Assembly: GCF_003010935.1 (NCBI RefSeq)
Contig: NZ_PGGN01000002.1
Coordinates: forward strand, 496,001-560,000
Source of the DNA: Phyllobacterium endophyticum
Lineage (GTDB): Bacteria > Pseudomonadota > Alphaproteobacteria > Rhizobiales > Rhizobiaceae
Direction of reading: 5' to 3'
Length of the DNA stretch: 64,000 nt
Positions within the stretch are counted from its first letter, which is position 1; the number at the start of each line of letters is the position of its first letter. Position numbers and translations under genes: made by a program. Under the pieces are notes generated by a model. The model had not been told where the DNA came from. It did no database searches and saw only the letters and a program-made list of their open reading frames with translations. This document shows positions 37,731 through 46,381 of this stretch, one piece after another.

Positions 37731-37756
37731 TATCTCTCCCCTTGTGGGAGAGAAAG
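37731..37756. repeat. Fragment of palindromic repeat family A (copy 4)
   Basis: Only the terminal arm TATCTCTCCCCTTGTGGGAG plus AGAAAG remains. The hairpin CTCTCCC, loop CTTGT, GGGAGAG is intact. It lies in the short convergent gap between the ABC ATPase gene and the alpha/beta hydrolase gene, the same kind of position as the full copies. Confidence 0.75.
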
Positions 37757-37759
37757 AGG

Positions 37760-38710
37760 TTAGAGCTGGCCGGGCCAGCGGCCCTGACCGAGCAGATGCA
37801 AGGCTGTCGCGATGCGCCGAAAGCTGGCGCGAGCGCGATCAACGCTGTGGCGTGCACGCAGAAAGGCATGCACAAGACCCGGCTCATTATTCCAGATCGC
37901 CTTGCCGCCCGCGGCGAGTATCTTGTCGCGATAGTGCCGGCCATCGTCGGACAGCGGATCGCATTCAGCTGAGATGACTACAGTCGGCGGCAGGCCGGTA
38001 AAATCCGTGTCGTTGAGGGGCGAAAAACGCGCGTCCGTGGACCAGTTGAACCCACCGCCGCGGAGGTCGGCATAATAGATCGTATCGCGCGTCGTCAGCA
38101 TGGGCGCGTGCGCGTGGGTGACGTAAGAGCCCTGATCGGTCGCTCCGCCAAGCCCGGGATAAATGAGAACCTGGCCGATCGGCGCGCGTTCGTGGCGGCG
38201 GACGTGATGCGAGACGGCAGCGGCCAGATTACCGCCGGCGCTGTCGCCGCAAAGGACGATTGGCAGGTCTGTCGTCGAGGCGACATGCTCGAAGGCGGCA
38301 TGGCAATCCCTGAACGCGACCGGGTGCAGGTGCTCCGGTGCAAGCCGGTAATCCACCGACACAACCCGGAACCCGGTTGCTTCGCAGAGTTCCGCGCAGA
38401 CGTCGTCATGACTTTCAAGACCGCCGACGACGAATCCGCCGCCATGAAAGTAGAGGCAGACGGCCTGCGGATCGCTGCCATATTTCTCGTAGACGCGAAT
38501 GGGTATCTTGCGCTCGCCGGTCTCGATGAAGCGATAGGCGGACGACACGAGTTCCGGATAGCCGGTAAAGAACGCCCGGCACATGGTGTCGTAGACTTCG
38601 CGCTGCTGCTCGACTGAACGCTCGACCGCATCGGGCGGATAAAAGCTGTTGGTTCGCTCGATGAATGCCCAGGTCTGTTCGTCGATGAGTGTCGTATAGT
38701 CGGTGGTCAT
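37760..38710 (-). CDS. Alpha/beta hydrolase of the hormone-sensitive lipase type
   Basis: A 316-residue esterase-like protein with the oxyanion motif YFHGGGFVVGG, nucleophile elbow CGDSAGGNLAAAV, Asp in SAECDPLSDDG and His in PGLVHAFL. No signal peptide is present, so it is cytoplasmic. Its ATG overlaps the stop of the CaiD-like gene (ATGA), so it is the last gene of the carnitine-type operon. In that setting it could hydrolyse acylcarnitine-type esters or another trimethylammonium ester; this is inference from position. A general esterase is the fall-back. Confidence 0.8.
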   Translation of the reverse strand: MTTDYTTLIDEQTWAFIERTNSFYPPDAVERSVEQQREVYDTMCRAFFTGYPELVSSAYRFIETGERKIPIRVYEKYGSDPQAVCLYFHGGGFVVGGLESHDDVCAELCEATGFRVVSVDYRLAPEHLHPVAFRDCHAAFEHVASTTDLPIVLCGDSAGGNLAAAVSHHVRRHERAPIGQVLIYPGLGGATDQGSYVTHAHAPMLTTRDTIYYADLRGGGFNWSTDARFSPLNDTDFTGLPPTVVISAECDPLSDDGRHYRDKILAAGGKAIWNNEPGLVHAFLRARHSVDRARASFRRIATALHLLGQGRWPGQL

Positions 38711-39489
38711 TTTCCCTTCCAGACTGGATCGCGTTTTTCGGCGAAGGCCTTGAAGCCTTCCTGGCCGTCTTCCGATGCGTAGAGCGTATCCACTGTACGG
38801 AACTTGCGCTTGGTTATCCAGTTCATCGCATCCTGGAAGCCCATGCTTTCCGCTTCCCGCGCCACTTCCTTGATCGCCGCAAATACCAGCGGCGGTCCGC
38901 TTTCAAGCATTCGCGCGATCTCCCAGACACGCTCCATCAGTTTGTCCTTAGGCAGAACCTCATTGACCAGACCCCAGCGGTGCGCTTCAGTAACGTCCAT
39001 CCAGCGGCCTGTCAGCAGAAGGTCCATGGCGACATGGTAAGGTATGCGCTTGGGAAGCTTGACCGTTGCCGCGTCGGCGAGGGTGCCCGCGCGGATTTCC
39101 GGCAAGGCAAAGCTGGAATGGTCGGAGGCATAGATAAGATCGCAGGAGAGGGCGAGTTCGAAGCCGCCGCCCACAGCCATGCCGTTGACTGCGGCGATGA
39201 CGGGCTTGTTGAGGTCGATCAATTCTTGCAGACCGCCGAAGCCTCCAACGCCATAGTCGCCGTCGACAGCATCGCCGCCCGCGGCTGCCTTCAAATCCCA
39301 GCCGGCGCAGAAAAACTTGTCACCCTCGGTCTGGACAATGGCGACCCGCAGTTCGGGATCGTCACGGAATTTTTTGAACGTTTCGCCCATAAGCCGGCTC
39401 GTGGTGAGATCGATGGCATTGGCCTTCGGCCGGTCCAGCGTGACTTCGAGAATGCCGCCTTCGCGGCGCGTCCTGACTACATCGTTCAT
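38707..39489 (-). CDS. caiD: Enoyl-CoA hydratase, carnitinyl-CoA dehydratase (CaiD)-like
   Basis: A 260-residue crotonase-family enzyme. It closely follows Escherichia coli CaiD as I recall that sequence: TLDRPKANAID near the start, FRDDPELRVAI, AGWDLKAAA, KPVIAAVNGMAVGGGFELAL with the oxyanion loop, and the ending FAEKRDPVWKGK. CaiD interconverts crotonobetainyl-CoA and L-carnitinyl-CoA. The start at 39489 has GGGAGAG upstream. It overlaps the genes on both sides by 4 nt and stands in an operon with an acyl-CoA ligase, an acyl-CoA dehydrogenase and carnitine dehydrogenase. The match is far stronger than for a generic enoyl-CoA hydratase. Confidence 0.85.
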   Translation of the reverse strand: MNDVVRTRREGGILEVTLDRPKANAIDLTTSRLMGETFKKFRDDPELRVAIVQTEGDKFFCAGWDLKAAAGGDAVDGDYGVGGFGGLQELIDLNKPVIAAVNGMAVGGGFELALSCDLIYASDHSSFALPEIRAGTLADAATVKLPKRIPYHVAMDLLLTGRWMDVTEAHRWGLVNEVLPKDKLMERVWEIARMLESGPPLVFAAIKEVAREAESMGFQDAMNWITKRKFRTVDTLYASEDGQEGFKAFAEKRDPVWKGK

Positions 39490-41564
39490 CTCAACTCTCC
39501 CTTTGTCACCAGCAGCGCATCGGCGATCCAAGCGCCTTGTCCCTTACTGCAGACCAGCAGCGGATTGATATCGAGTTCAGCGATCCGTCCGGCATTTTCT
39601 ACCGCCAAGGCGGCAATGCCCATGATCGCATCGAGTGCAGCTTCCAGATCGGCCTTTGGCTTGCCGCGATAGCCGTCGAGCAGCGGGAACATGCGCAGCG
39701 AACGCAGGGCCGTCTCGATATCGTCGCGGCTCGAGGGCAAGAGCAACGTCACGCTGTCCTGCAGCAGTTCCACCAGAACGCCGCCGGTGCCGAGTGTCAT
39801 GACCGGACCGAATTGCGGATCATGGACGATGCCGACGATGAGCTCGGCAACCGCCCCCGTGACCATGCGCTCGACATAAAGGCCGAATCCGAGGCCGGCG
39901 AGATCATCAGCGGCGGATCTGACCGCATCGGCGTCCCCGAGATTGAGCCGTACGGCATTCTGTTCGGATTTGTGGGCGATACCGAGTGCCTTGAGCGCAA
40001 CCGGATAGCCAATCGCGTTGGCAGTTGCGACAGCCTCGCCGGAGTTTGCGCAGCGACGTCCCTCAGGCACCGGCAGGCCGGCGCTCCTCAGTCTGGCCTT
40101 GGCCTCGGCTTCGTCCGGAGCTGTTGTTTCACCTGCACCATCGCCAGCCGGAACCGCAACCGAAGTTGCGGGCGACCTTTTCCACGCCTGACCTATAAAA
40201 GCTGCAGCTTCCGCTGCGTCGAATGCTTCGGTGATACCGCAGAGCGGCGCGATACCCTTTTCCATCAATCCGGCCATATATTCTTCCGGAATATTTTCGG
40301 GGATCGAGGCGACGATGGCTCCCTTGGCCTTGTTGGTTCGAAGCGCGTTCTCAAATCCGCGGACCGTCGACCACCAATCCACATCCGAACAACGATCCTT
40401 GCGCGGAAAATCAAGGACGAGGCAGCTTAGCGAGAACCCGCCGGATACCATTGCCGTGAATGTCTCTGTCAGTGCCGGCTCATTGTTCCAGATGAACGTG
40501 TGATAATCGAGCGGATTGGCGACCGCGACGAATGTCCCGAGTGTGGATTTCACCCGGGCGCGATGCTCGGGCGACAACGGCGGAAATTCAACCGCGCGCC
40601 CCTCGGCGCTGTCGGCCATGACCGAGGCTTCACCGCCGGAGCAGCTCATGGAACAGAGCGTCTTGCCATCAAGCGGGCCGTGCACATGCAATAGCTTCAA
40701 TGTTTCAAGAAAGGACGCGATCGAGTCGACGCGGGCGATGCCGAGGCGCTTGAGGAAGGCGTCCGATGACGCGTCGGATCCCGCCAGCGAAGCCGTGTGC
40801 GAGACAGTTGCGGCGCGCGCCTGCGCAGAACGGCCGACTTTCATCGCGACGATCGGCTTGCCCAGCTCGCGAGCGCGCCTGGCAAGGAGTTCGAACTTTG
40901 GCGCCGACTGGAACGCCTCGATATGGAGGCCAAGCGCTGTAACGCGTTCATCTTCGAGCAGGGCTATCGCCATGTCCGGCAGGCCTGTTTGCGCCTGGTT
41001 GCCCGCCGTCATGACGTGGGCAATGGGGAGGCCGCGCGTTTGCATCGTCATGTTGATGGCGATGTTGGACGATTGGGTGATGATGGCGACGCCGCGTTCG
41101 TCAGCGCCGAGCCGCCGCCCGCCATGCTGGTCGGGCCAGAGCAGGGCGCCATCGCAATAGTTGATCAACCCGTAGCAGTTCGGCCCGATGATCGGCATGT
41201 CGCCTGCCGCTTCGACGAGTTCCTGCTGCAGTCTTGCACCGTCCGCGTCGTCGGCACCGGCTTCGAGAAAGCCCGAGGCATAGCAGACCGCGACGCCTGC
41301 GCCGGCTTCCCGCAACTCGCGGACGATGTCCAAAGTGAGAAAGCGATTGACGCCGACGAAAGCAGCATCGGGACTGCCCGGCAGATCAGCGACTGATCGG
41401 TAGACTTTCAGGCCGCAGATTTCATCATGTTTGGGATGCACCGGCCAAATTTCGCCGGCGAAGCCCATTTTTTGCGATTGTTTTATGACTTCGGCGGCTT
41501 GTAGACCGCCGAACACGGCGATGGTTTTTGGCCTGAGCAGACGATCGAGCTTATGCGATGCCAT
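39486..41564 (-). CDS. ADP-forming acyl-CoA synthetase (acetate--CoA ligase family)
   Basis: A 692-residue fused NDP-forming acyl-CoA ligase. The order is a CoA-binding Rossmann domain (about 5-135, TIAVFGG...), two ligase-CoA (succinyl-CoA synthetase-like) domains (about 150-450) with SHTASLAGSD around the expected phospho-His, and a C-terminal ATP-grasp domain (about 475-690, KALGIAHKSE). The ATG at 41564 has GGGAG six nt upstream. It overlaps caiD by 4 nt. In this operon it would replace CaiC or CaiB and activate gamma-butyrobetaine, crotonobetaine or carnitine to the CoA thioester; the substrate is inferred from neighbours only. Confidence 0.8.
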   Translation of the reverse strand: MASHKLDRLLRPKTIAVFGGLQAAEVIKQSQKMGFAGEIWPVHPKHDEICGLKVYRSVADLPGSPDAAFVGVNRFLTLDIVRELREAGAGVAVCYASGFLEAGADDADGARLQQELVEAAGDMPIIGPNCYGLINYCDGALLWPDQHGGRRLGADERGVAIITQSSNIAINMTMQTRGLPIAHVMTAGNQAQTGLPDMAIALLEDERVTALGLHIEAFQSAPKFELLARRARELGKPIVAMKVGRSAQARAATVSHTASLAGSDASSDAFLKRLGIARVDSIASFLETLKLLHVHGPLDGKTLCSMSCSGGEASVMADSAEGRAVEFPPLSPEHRARVKSTLGTFVAVANPLDYHTFIWNNEPALTETFTAMVSGGFSLSCLVLDFPRKDRCSDVDWWSTVRGFENALRTNKAKGAIVASIPENIPEEYMAGLMEKGIAPLCGITEAFDAAEAAAFIGQAWKRSPATSVAVPAGDGAGETTAPDEAEAKARLRSAGLPVPEGRRCANSGEAVATANAIGYPVALKALGIAHKSEQNAVRLNLGDADAVRSAADDLAGLGFGLYVERMVTGAVAELIVGIVHDPQFGPVMTLGTGGVLVELLQDSVTLLLPSSRDDIETALRSLRMFPLLDGYRGKPKADLEAALDAIMGIAALAVENAGRIAELDINPLLVCSKGQGAWIADALLVTKGELR

Positions 41565-41575
41565 CGAATGCTCCC

Positions 41576-42739
41576 TCACGCACCGTGCGGACGCAGAAGA
41601 GCGCGCGAGATGATATGCCGCTGGATTTCGGAGGTGCCCTCCCAGATGCGTTCGACACGCGCGTCGCGCCAGATGCGTTCGAGGGGCAAGTCATCCATCA
41701 AGCCCATGCCGCCATGGATCTGGATCGCCTCGTCAGCGACAAAAGCCAGCATTTCGGTGGCCTTGAGCTTGGCCATCGCCATGTCCTGATCCGTGACTGT
41801 ACCTTGGTCGAACTTCCAGCCAGCCTCAAAAGTGAGGAGGTCGGCGGCTTTCAGCTCCGTTGCCATATCGGCGAGCTTGAACGAAACGCCCTGGAACTTG
41901 CCGATCTGCTGGCCGAATTGCTGGCGCTGAGCCGCATATTCGATGGCGTGGCCAAGCGCGCGCTCGGCGCGGCCGAGACAGGTGGCCGCCACCTGGAGAC
42001 GGGTTGCGCCGAGCCAGGTATTGGCGACATCAAAGCCCTTGTGGACTTCACCAAGAATCGCATCCTGCGGCAGGCGGCAATCATCAAACTCGATGATCGC
42101 GTTGGTGTAACCGCGATGCGAGACATTGCGATATCCTTCGCGAATGGTCATGCCGGGATGACCCTTGTCAACGAAGAACGCCGTGATCTTCTTTTTCCTG
42201 CCGCGCGGCGTGTCTTCTTCGCCGGATGCGACGAAAAGGATAACGAAATCCGCTTCGAGCGCATGGCTGATGAAGTGCTTCGTGCCATTGACGACCCAGT
42301 CACCCCCGCTTTCAACGGCGGTGGCCTTCATGCCGCGAAGATCGGACCCGGCACCCGGTTCGGTCATCGCAAGGCAGTCGGACTTTTCGCCGCGAATGCA
42401 GGGGAACAGGTACTTTTCCCTCTGCGCATCGGTGCCGGCGAGCAGAATGTTGGAAGGCCGCCCGACACAGCTCCAGTGCAGCGCGTAATTGGCGCGGCCA
42501 AGTTCCTTTTCGTAAAGAAGCCATGTTACCGTATCGAGACCCGCGCCGCCCACGTCTTCCGGCATGTTGGCGGCGTAGAGGCCGGCGTCGATTGCTTTTT
42601 GCTTCAGCTCACCAGCCAGTTCCTTGCGCAGAACCCCCGTGCGCTCGACCTCCGCTTCGTGTGGATAGAGTTCGTTTTCGACAAACGAGCGTGTCGTCTC
42701 GACAATGAGCCTTTGTTCCTCCGAAAGACCGAAATCCAT
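41576..42739 (-). CDS. Acyl-CoA dehydrogenase, probably acting on gamma-butyrobetainyl-CoA
   Basis: A 387-residue flavoprotein of the acyl-CoA dehydrogenase family. The FAD-binding motif appears as CLAMTEPGAGSDL, the C-terminal helical domain as RQQFGQQIGKFQG and AIQIHGGMGLMDDLPLERIWRDARV, with the catalytic acid expected in the last part (WEGTSEIQ). The start at 42739 is preceded by GGGAAAGG eight nt upstream, and this ribosome site lies inside the terminal inverted repeat of the element at 42744-43098. In the operon it would oxidise gamma-butyrobetainyl-CoA to crotonobetainyl-CoA, or work in reverse as CaiA does. Its ligase neighbour is 11 nt downstream. Confidence 0.82.
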   Translation of the reverse strand: MDFGLSEEQRLIVETTRSFVENELYPHEAEVERTGVLRKELAGELKQKAIDAGLYAANMPEDVGGAGLDTVTWLLYEKELGRANYALHWSCVGRPSNILLAGTDAQREKYLFPCIRGEKSDCLAMTEPGAGSDLRGMKATAVESGGDWVVNGTKHFISHALEADFVILFVASGEEDTPRGRKKKITAFFVDKGHPGMTIREGYRNVSHRGYTNAIIEFDDCRLPQDAILGEVHKGFDVANTWLGATRLQVAATCLGRAERALGHAIEYAAQRQQFGQQIGKFQGVSFKLADMATELKAADLLTFEAGWKFDQGTVTDQDMAMAKLKATEMLAFVADEAIQIHGGMGLMDDLPLERIWRDARVERIWEGTSEIQRHIISRALLRPHGA

Positions 42740-42743
42740 GGTT

Positions 42744-43098
42744 AGAGCCTTTCCCGGCCATATTGGCCGTATTCTGTTTCTCGCCTGACGAGACAATCCG
42801 CGCGGAAGGTGGCGAGGCCGATGTGGTTCATCGGCCGAAGCCGCTTGACAAAGCGGGTGTTCGTCAGACGGAAACCCAGCCGTTGGTTTGCTTTGCAAAC
42901 CAACAAGCTTTCAAACCCGCTGGTCGCATTATCCACATTTCGAGAGGAATGCGGTTCGACCAGTGGGACGGGGCCTGTTGCGCCAATATCGGCGCCAAGC
43001 CTCTCGCCCGCACGCAGAGTGCGGGTCTTCGTGTCTTTGCTTGATCTTGTCACAACATGCCTCCGTCAGAATAGGTCAATATGGCCGGGAAAGGCTCT
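42744..43098. repeat. Hairpin-rich 355-bp element with perfect 22-bp terminal inverted repeats
   Basis: The ends 42744-42765 and 43077-43098 are perfect 22-bp inverted repeats (outermost bases AGAGCCTTTCCC... and ...GGGAAAGGCTCT), extended inward by a 7-bp match (42770-42776 with 43067-43073). Inside are several stems: 42816-42836 (8 bp), 42841-42856 (6 bp), 42883-42903 (9 bp), 42916-42967 (about 16 bp with a 4-base bulge) and 43007-43025 (7 bp). It fits exactly between the carnitine dehydrogenase stop and the acyl-CoA dehydrogenase start. No protein frame is evident. It may be a MITE-like insertion or a structured intercistronic RNA. Confidence 0.85.
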
Positions 43099-44163
43099 TT
43101 AGCCCTTCTTTTTCTTAGGCTTGCTGGTTTTGGCTTTTTCAGCAGCTTTGGATGTAGCGGGCTTTTGCGCCAGCTTCGACAGACGCTGGGTGTAGTCGTT
43201 GTGAAGTGCGCCTGCACCCCACCCCTTGCCCTTGTTCTGCTTGGAAAGGGCTTCCATGATGGCCACGAGATTATCGTCGCGGATGCGCTCCAATTCGCGG
43301 ATCGACAGGCCATGCGCCTGTTCGTCCGACTGATTGGCGATCTTGTCGACCAGTCCCTCGTCAAGTTCCGGCACATCCATCAGCTTGGTCCACGGCCAGG
43401 AGAGGCACGGGCCGAACTGGGCGATGAAGTGGCGCATTCCGGCTTCACCACCGGCAACGCGGTAGACCTGGAACATGCCCATCTGCGCCCAGCGAATGCC
43501 GAACGAATAGCGGATGATGTCGTCGAGCTCTTCGACGGTGGTAATGTCGTCCTTGATCAGCCACAGGGACTCGCGCCAGACGGCTTCGAGCAGGCGGTCG
43601 CCGACGAAGGCTTCGATTTCCTTGCGGATCACCACCGGTTTCATGCCGATCGAGGTGTAGAGTTCGCGTGCCTTTTCGACAGCTTCAGGCGAGGTTTGCT
43701 TGCCGCCGACGATCTCGACCAGCGGGAGGAGATAGACAGGATTATAGGGATGGCCGACGACCAGACGCTCAGGGTGCTTCATCGCCGTTTGCATTTCCGA
43801 CGGCAGGATGCCCGAAGTGGAAGAACCGACGATGGCATCGACTGCCGCGTGTTTGTCGATTTCGGCCAGCACCTTGTGCTTCAGGTCGAGCCGTTCCGGA
43901 ACGCTTTCCTGGATGAAGTCTGCACCGGCTACGGCGGCTTCGATCGTCTTGGAAAAGGTCAGCTTGCCTTCCTTCGGCAAGCCACCCGGCACCATTGTCT
44001 TATAGGCGCGGCGTGAATTCTTCATCACCTCGCTGACCTTGCGCTCGGCTTCAGGATCCGGATCGAAGATGGAGACGTCTATGCCGTTGAGAAGCAGGCG
44101 GGCAACCCAGCCCGCACCGATAACACCGCCGCCTATAGCTGCGGCCTTGCGAATACCTGCCAT
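43099..44163 (-). CDS. cdhA: L-carnitine 3-dehydrogenase
   Basis: A 354-residue enzyme of the 3-hydroxyacyl-CoA dehydrogenase family. The NAD-binding motif is AAIGGGVIGAGW, followed by GSSTSGILPSEM and HPYNPVYLLPLVEIVGG, as in L-carnitine dehydrogenases. It oxidises L-carnitine to 3-dehydrocarnitine. The assignment is supported by cdhC 6 nt upstream. The core ends near residue 325; the last 30 residues form a Lys-rich tail (KPATSKAAEKAKTSKPKKKKG, given here only in part as KTSKPKKKKG), which is not usual. Some relatives carry a fused thioesterase domain at this end; here the thioesterase is a separate gene at 46382-46873. Confidence 0.88.
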   Translation of the reverse strand: MAGIRKAAAIGGGVIGAGWVARLLLNGIDVSIFDPDPEAERKVSEVMKNSRRAYKTMVPGGLPKEGKLTFSKTIEAAVAGADFIQESVPERLDLKHKVLAEIDKHAAVDAIVGSSTSGILPSEMQTAMKHPERLVVGHPYNPVYLLPLVEIVGGKQTSPEAVEKARELYTSIGMKPVVIRKEIEAFVGDRLLEAVWRESLWLIKDDITTVEELDDIIRYSFGIRWAQMGMFQVYRVAGGEAGMRHFIAQFGPCLSWPWTKLMDVPELDEGLVDKIANQSDEQAHGLSIRELERIRDDNLVAIMEALSKQNKGKGWGAGALHNDYTQRLSKLAQKPATSKAAEKAKTSKPKKKKG

Positions 44164-44169
44164 GATTTC

Positions 44170-45075
44170 TTACCAGCCCTTCGTCAGTTTCATGCGCTCG
44201 CGGACTTCATTCGGTCCGAGAATTCGCGCGCCCATGCCTTCCGCAACCTTGACCGCCCGTTCGACCAAGGGGCCATTGGTGGCAAGAACACCCTTGTCGA
44301 GCCAGATATTGTCTTCGAGGCCGACGCGGATATTGCCGCCAGCGAGCATCGCCATAGCCGCATAGGGCATCTGGTTGCGGCCGATCGAGAAGGCAGAGAA
44401 TGTCCAGTTGGACGGGAGGTTGTTGGTCAAAGCCAGCAGCGTGTTGATATCATCCGGGGCACCCCACGGAATGCCCATGCAAAGCTGCACCATGACCGGA
44501 TCTTCAAGCAGTTTCTGATCGTAAAGCCACTTGGCCAGCAGCAGGTGCCCTGTATCGAAGATCTCGACTTCCGGACGAACGCCAAGCGCCTTGATCTGCG
44601 CCGCCATAGCCTTGAGCATGGCTGGCGTGTTGGTCATGACATAATCGCCTTCGCCGAAATTCATGGTGCCGCAATCAAGCGTGCAAATCTCGGGGCGAAG
44701 CTTTGCCACGTGTTCCAGGCGTTCGGTTGCGCCCGCCATATCGGTGCCGTCGAGCGAAGGCGGCATTGGCTGTTCCACGCTGCCGAGCGTGAGATCGCCG
44801 CCCATGCCTGCGGTAAGGTTCAGCACCATATCGACGCCTGACGCCTTGATGTGCTCGACAACCTCGGTGTAGAGCGCGACGTCGCGCGAACCCTTGCCAG
44901 TTTTCGGGTCGCGGACGTGAATGTGAGCAATTGCAGCGCCGGCATTGGCCGCGGCGATGCATTCATCGGCGATCTGGCGCGGCGTGACCGGAACCTTGTC
45001 GGAACGGCCCGTGGTATCGCCCGCACCGGTTACGGCGCAGGTGATGAATACTTCGCGGTTGGGGGTAAGTCCCAT
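44170..45075 (-). CDS. cdhC: BKACE family enzyme, 3-dehydrocarnitine cleavage (CdhC)
   Basis: A 301-residue beta-keto acid cleavage enzyme (DUF849/BKACE). The zinc-binding pair is in [10 protein letters not shown], further marks are [19 protein letters not shown] and VGLEDNIW. In Pseudomonas carnitine catabolism CdhC condenses 3-dehydrocarnitine with acetyl-CoA to give betainyl-CoA and acetoacetate. It is the first gene of the minus-strand operon and divergent from a CdhR-like regulator. The ribosome site is AAAGG seven nt before the ATG. Without the carnitine neighbours it would be called 3-keto-5-aminohexanoate cleavage enzyme. Confidence 0.85.
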   Translation of the reverse strand: MGLTPNREVFITCAVTGAGDTTGRSDKVPVTPRQIADECIAAANAGAAIAHIHVRDPKTGKGSRDVALYTEVVEHIKASGVDMVLNLTAGMGGDLTLGSVEQPMPPSLDGTDMAGATERLEHVAKLRPEICTLDCGTMNFGEGDYVMTNTPAMLKAMAAQIKALGVRPEVEIFDTGHLLLAKWLYDQKLLEDPVMVQLCMGIPWGAPDDINTLLALTNNLPSNWTFSAFSIGRNQMPYAAMAMLAGGNIRVGLEDNIWLDKGVLATNGPLVERAVKVAEGMGARILGPNEVRERMKLTKGW

Positions 45076-45316
45076 TTTAGAGCCTTTCTTGCTTAACTAG
45101 AAAATCCTGCCGGGTAAATTCCGGCCAAATCCTTCGGGCTTCGGCATTGTCCGATGGAAAGGCATCGGCCTCGCCGAATCCCTTGACCTTGTCCATGAAT
45201 TTCCACCGGCAGAACTTCTCTATTTCAACAAGCAAGGCTCTGCGCTCCCATGTTCTCGTTGAAACGATCATGCCCCCATTGCCGGACGATGCTTTGCAAT
45301 ATACGAATAGAAATTG

Positions 45317-46297
45317 ATGAATAGCGAAACGTCGCCACTCTTTTTACCGAACACCAAAGCGCTCGACGTAACGGTCCTGGTCTTCAGCGGAGCTTCGTTG
45401 ATGTGCGTTGCCTCGACGATCGATCCCATGCGCGCCGCCAACCGGGTTTCCGGCGCGAACTTGTTTAACTGGCGAATTGTATCACTGGATGGCGAACCGA
45501 CAATGACTACGTGCGGCCTGCCGATTGCCGTATCCGGCTCATTCGATGCAGCAGAAAAAGGCGACATCCTATTGGTTGTTGGTGGTTTTGGTACATCCGA
45601 CATTGCGCGCACGACCTTCACGGCCAATTTGCGCCGTGCTGTGCACAATTATCGCATGATTGGCGGTATCGAAGCGGGATCATGGCTGCTCGGGCGGGCG
45701 GGACTGCTCTCAGGACGCAAGGCGACGACGCATTGGGAGGACATGGAGGAGTTTACGGCTGAATTTCCCGATGCGGATGTTCGCCCCGACCGCTACGTCA
45801 TCGATGGGCCGGTTTTCACGAGCGGCGGCGCGTCGCCCACCTTCGACCTGATGCTGCACCTCATCCGCTCACGGTACGGCATGTCCGTGGCGCTCGATGT
45901 GGCGAGTGTCTTCATCTATGACGATGCCCATGCGTCCAATGATGCGCAGCCGCTGGTTTCGCTGGGCCGGCTCGACGATGTGCATCCCAAGCTCGCGAGC
46001 GCCATTCGCCTGATGGAGCGCCATATCGAACAGCCGTTGACCATCGGCGCCATTGCCAGGCGTTGCGGCCTGAGCGCCAGAAGTCTTGAGAAGATATTCG
46101 CCAAGGCGGTCGGTGAGGGACCCGGACGGTATTATCTGCGGCTGCGGCTGAAAGTGGCGCGGCGGCTAATCACCGATACGAAGTCGCCGCTGGCAGATAT
46201 CGCCGCACGCACGGGTTTTTCGTCGGCATCGGCTTTCACCAGGACCTTTCGCAATTTCGAGGGCAAGCCGCCAAGTGCTTTCCGGCCTGTTCATTGA
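45317..46297 (+). CDS. cdhR: GATase1-like/AraC family transcriptional regulator (CdhR-like)
   Basis: A 326-residue regulator. The N-terminal DJ-1/PfpI-like sensor domain spans about 10-190 (VLVFSGASLMCVASTIDPMRAAN, GIEAGSWLLGRAGLL, TSGGASPTFDLMLHLI). The C-terminal AraC domain has two HTH motifs (about 225-320, TIGAIARRCGLSARSLEKIF and DIAARTGFSSASAFTRTFR). Pseudomonas CdhR and GbdR, activators of carnitine and glycine betaine catabolism, have this layout. ATG 45317 is preferred over TTG 45314; no strong Shine-Dalgarno is seen. It is divergent from cdhC across about 240 bp and upstream of the thioesterase gene, so it probably activates both. Confidence 0.85.
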   Translation: MNSETSPLFLPNTKALDVTVLVFSGASLMCVASTIDPMRAANRVSGANLFNWRIVSLDGEPTMTTCGLPIAVSGSFDAAEKGDILLVVGGFGTSDIARTTFTANLRRAVHNYRMIGGIEAGSWLLGRAGLLSGRKATTHWEDMEEFTAEFPDADVRPDRYVIDGPVFTSGGASPTFDLMLHLIRSRYGMSVALDVASVFIYDDAHASNDAQPLVSLGRLDDVHPKLASAIRLMERHIEQPLTIGAIARRCGLSARSLEKIFAKAVGEGPGRYYLRLRLKVARRLITDTKSPLADIAARTGFSSASAFTRTFRNFEGKPPSAFRPVH

Positions 46298-46381
46298 GCG
46301 TCGCTTTTGACAAAGCGGCAACGCAGACTTCATGTTTCAAACCGCCAACACCTAGTCGCACGATCCAGTCAGGAGCCCAGA

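Noticed and set aside
42740-43103. Insertion sequence with a transposase in the 355-bp element
   Set aside because: Too short, and no meaningful reading frame on either strand; kept as a non-coding element.
45077-45271. 64-codon minus-strand frame ending 1 nt before the cdhC start codon
   Set aside because: It fills the divergent promoter gap between cdhC and the CdhR-like gene, has no suitable ribosome site and no known family.
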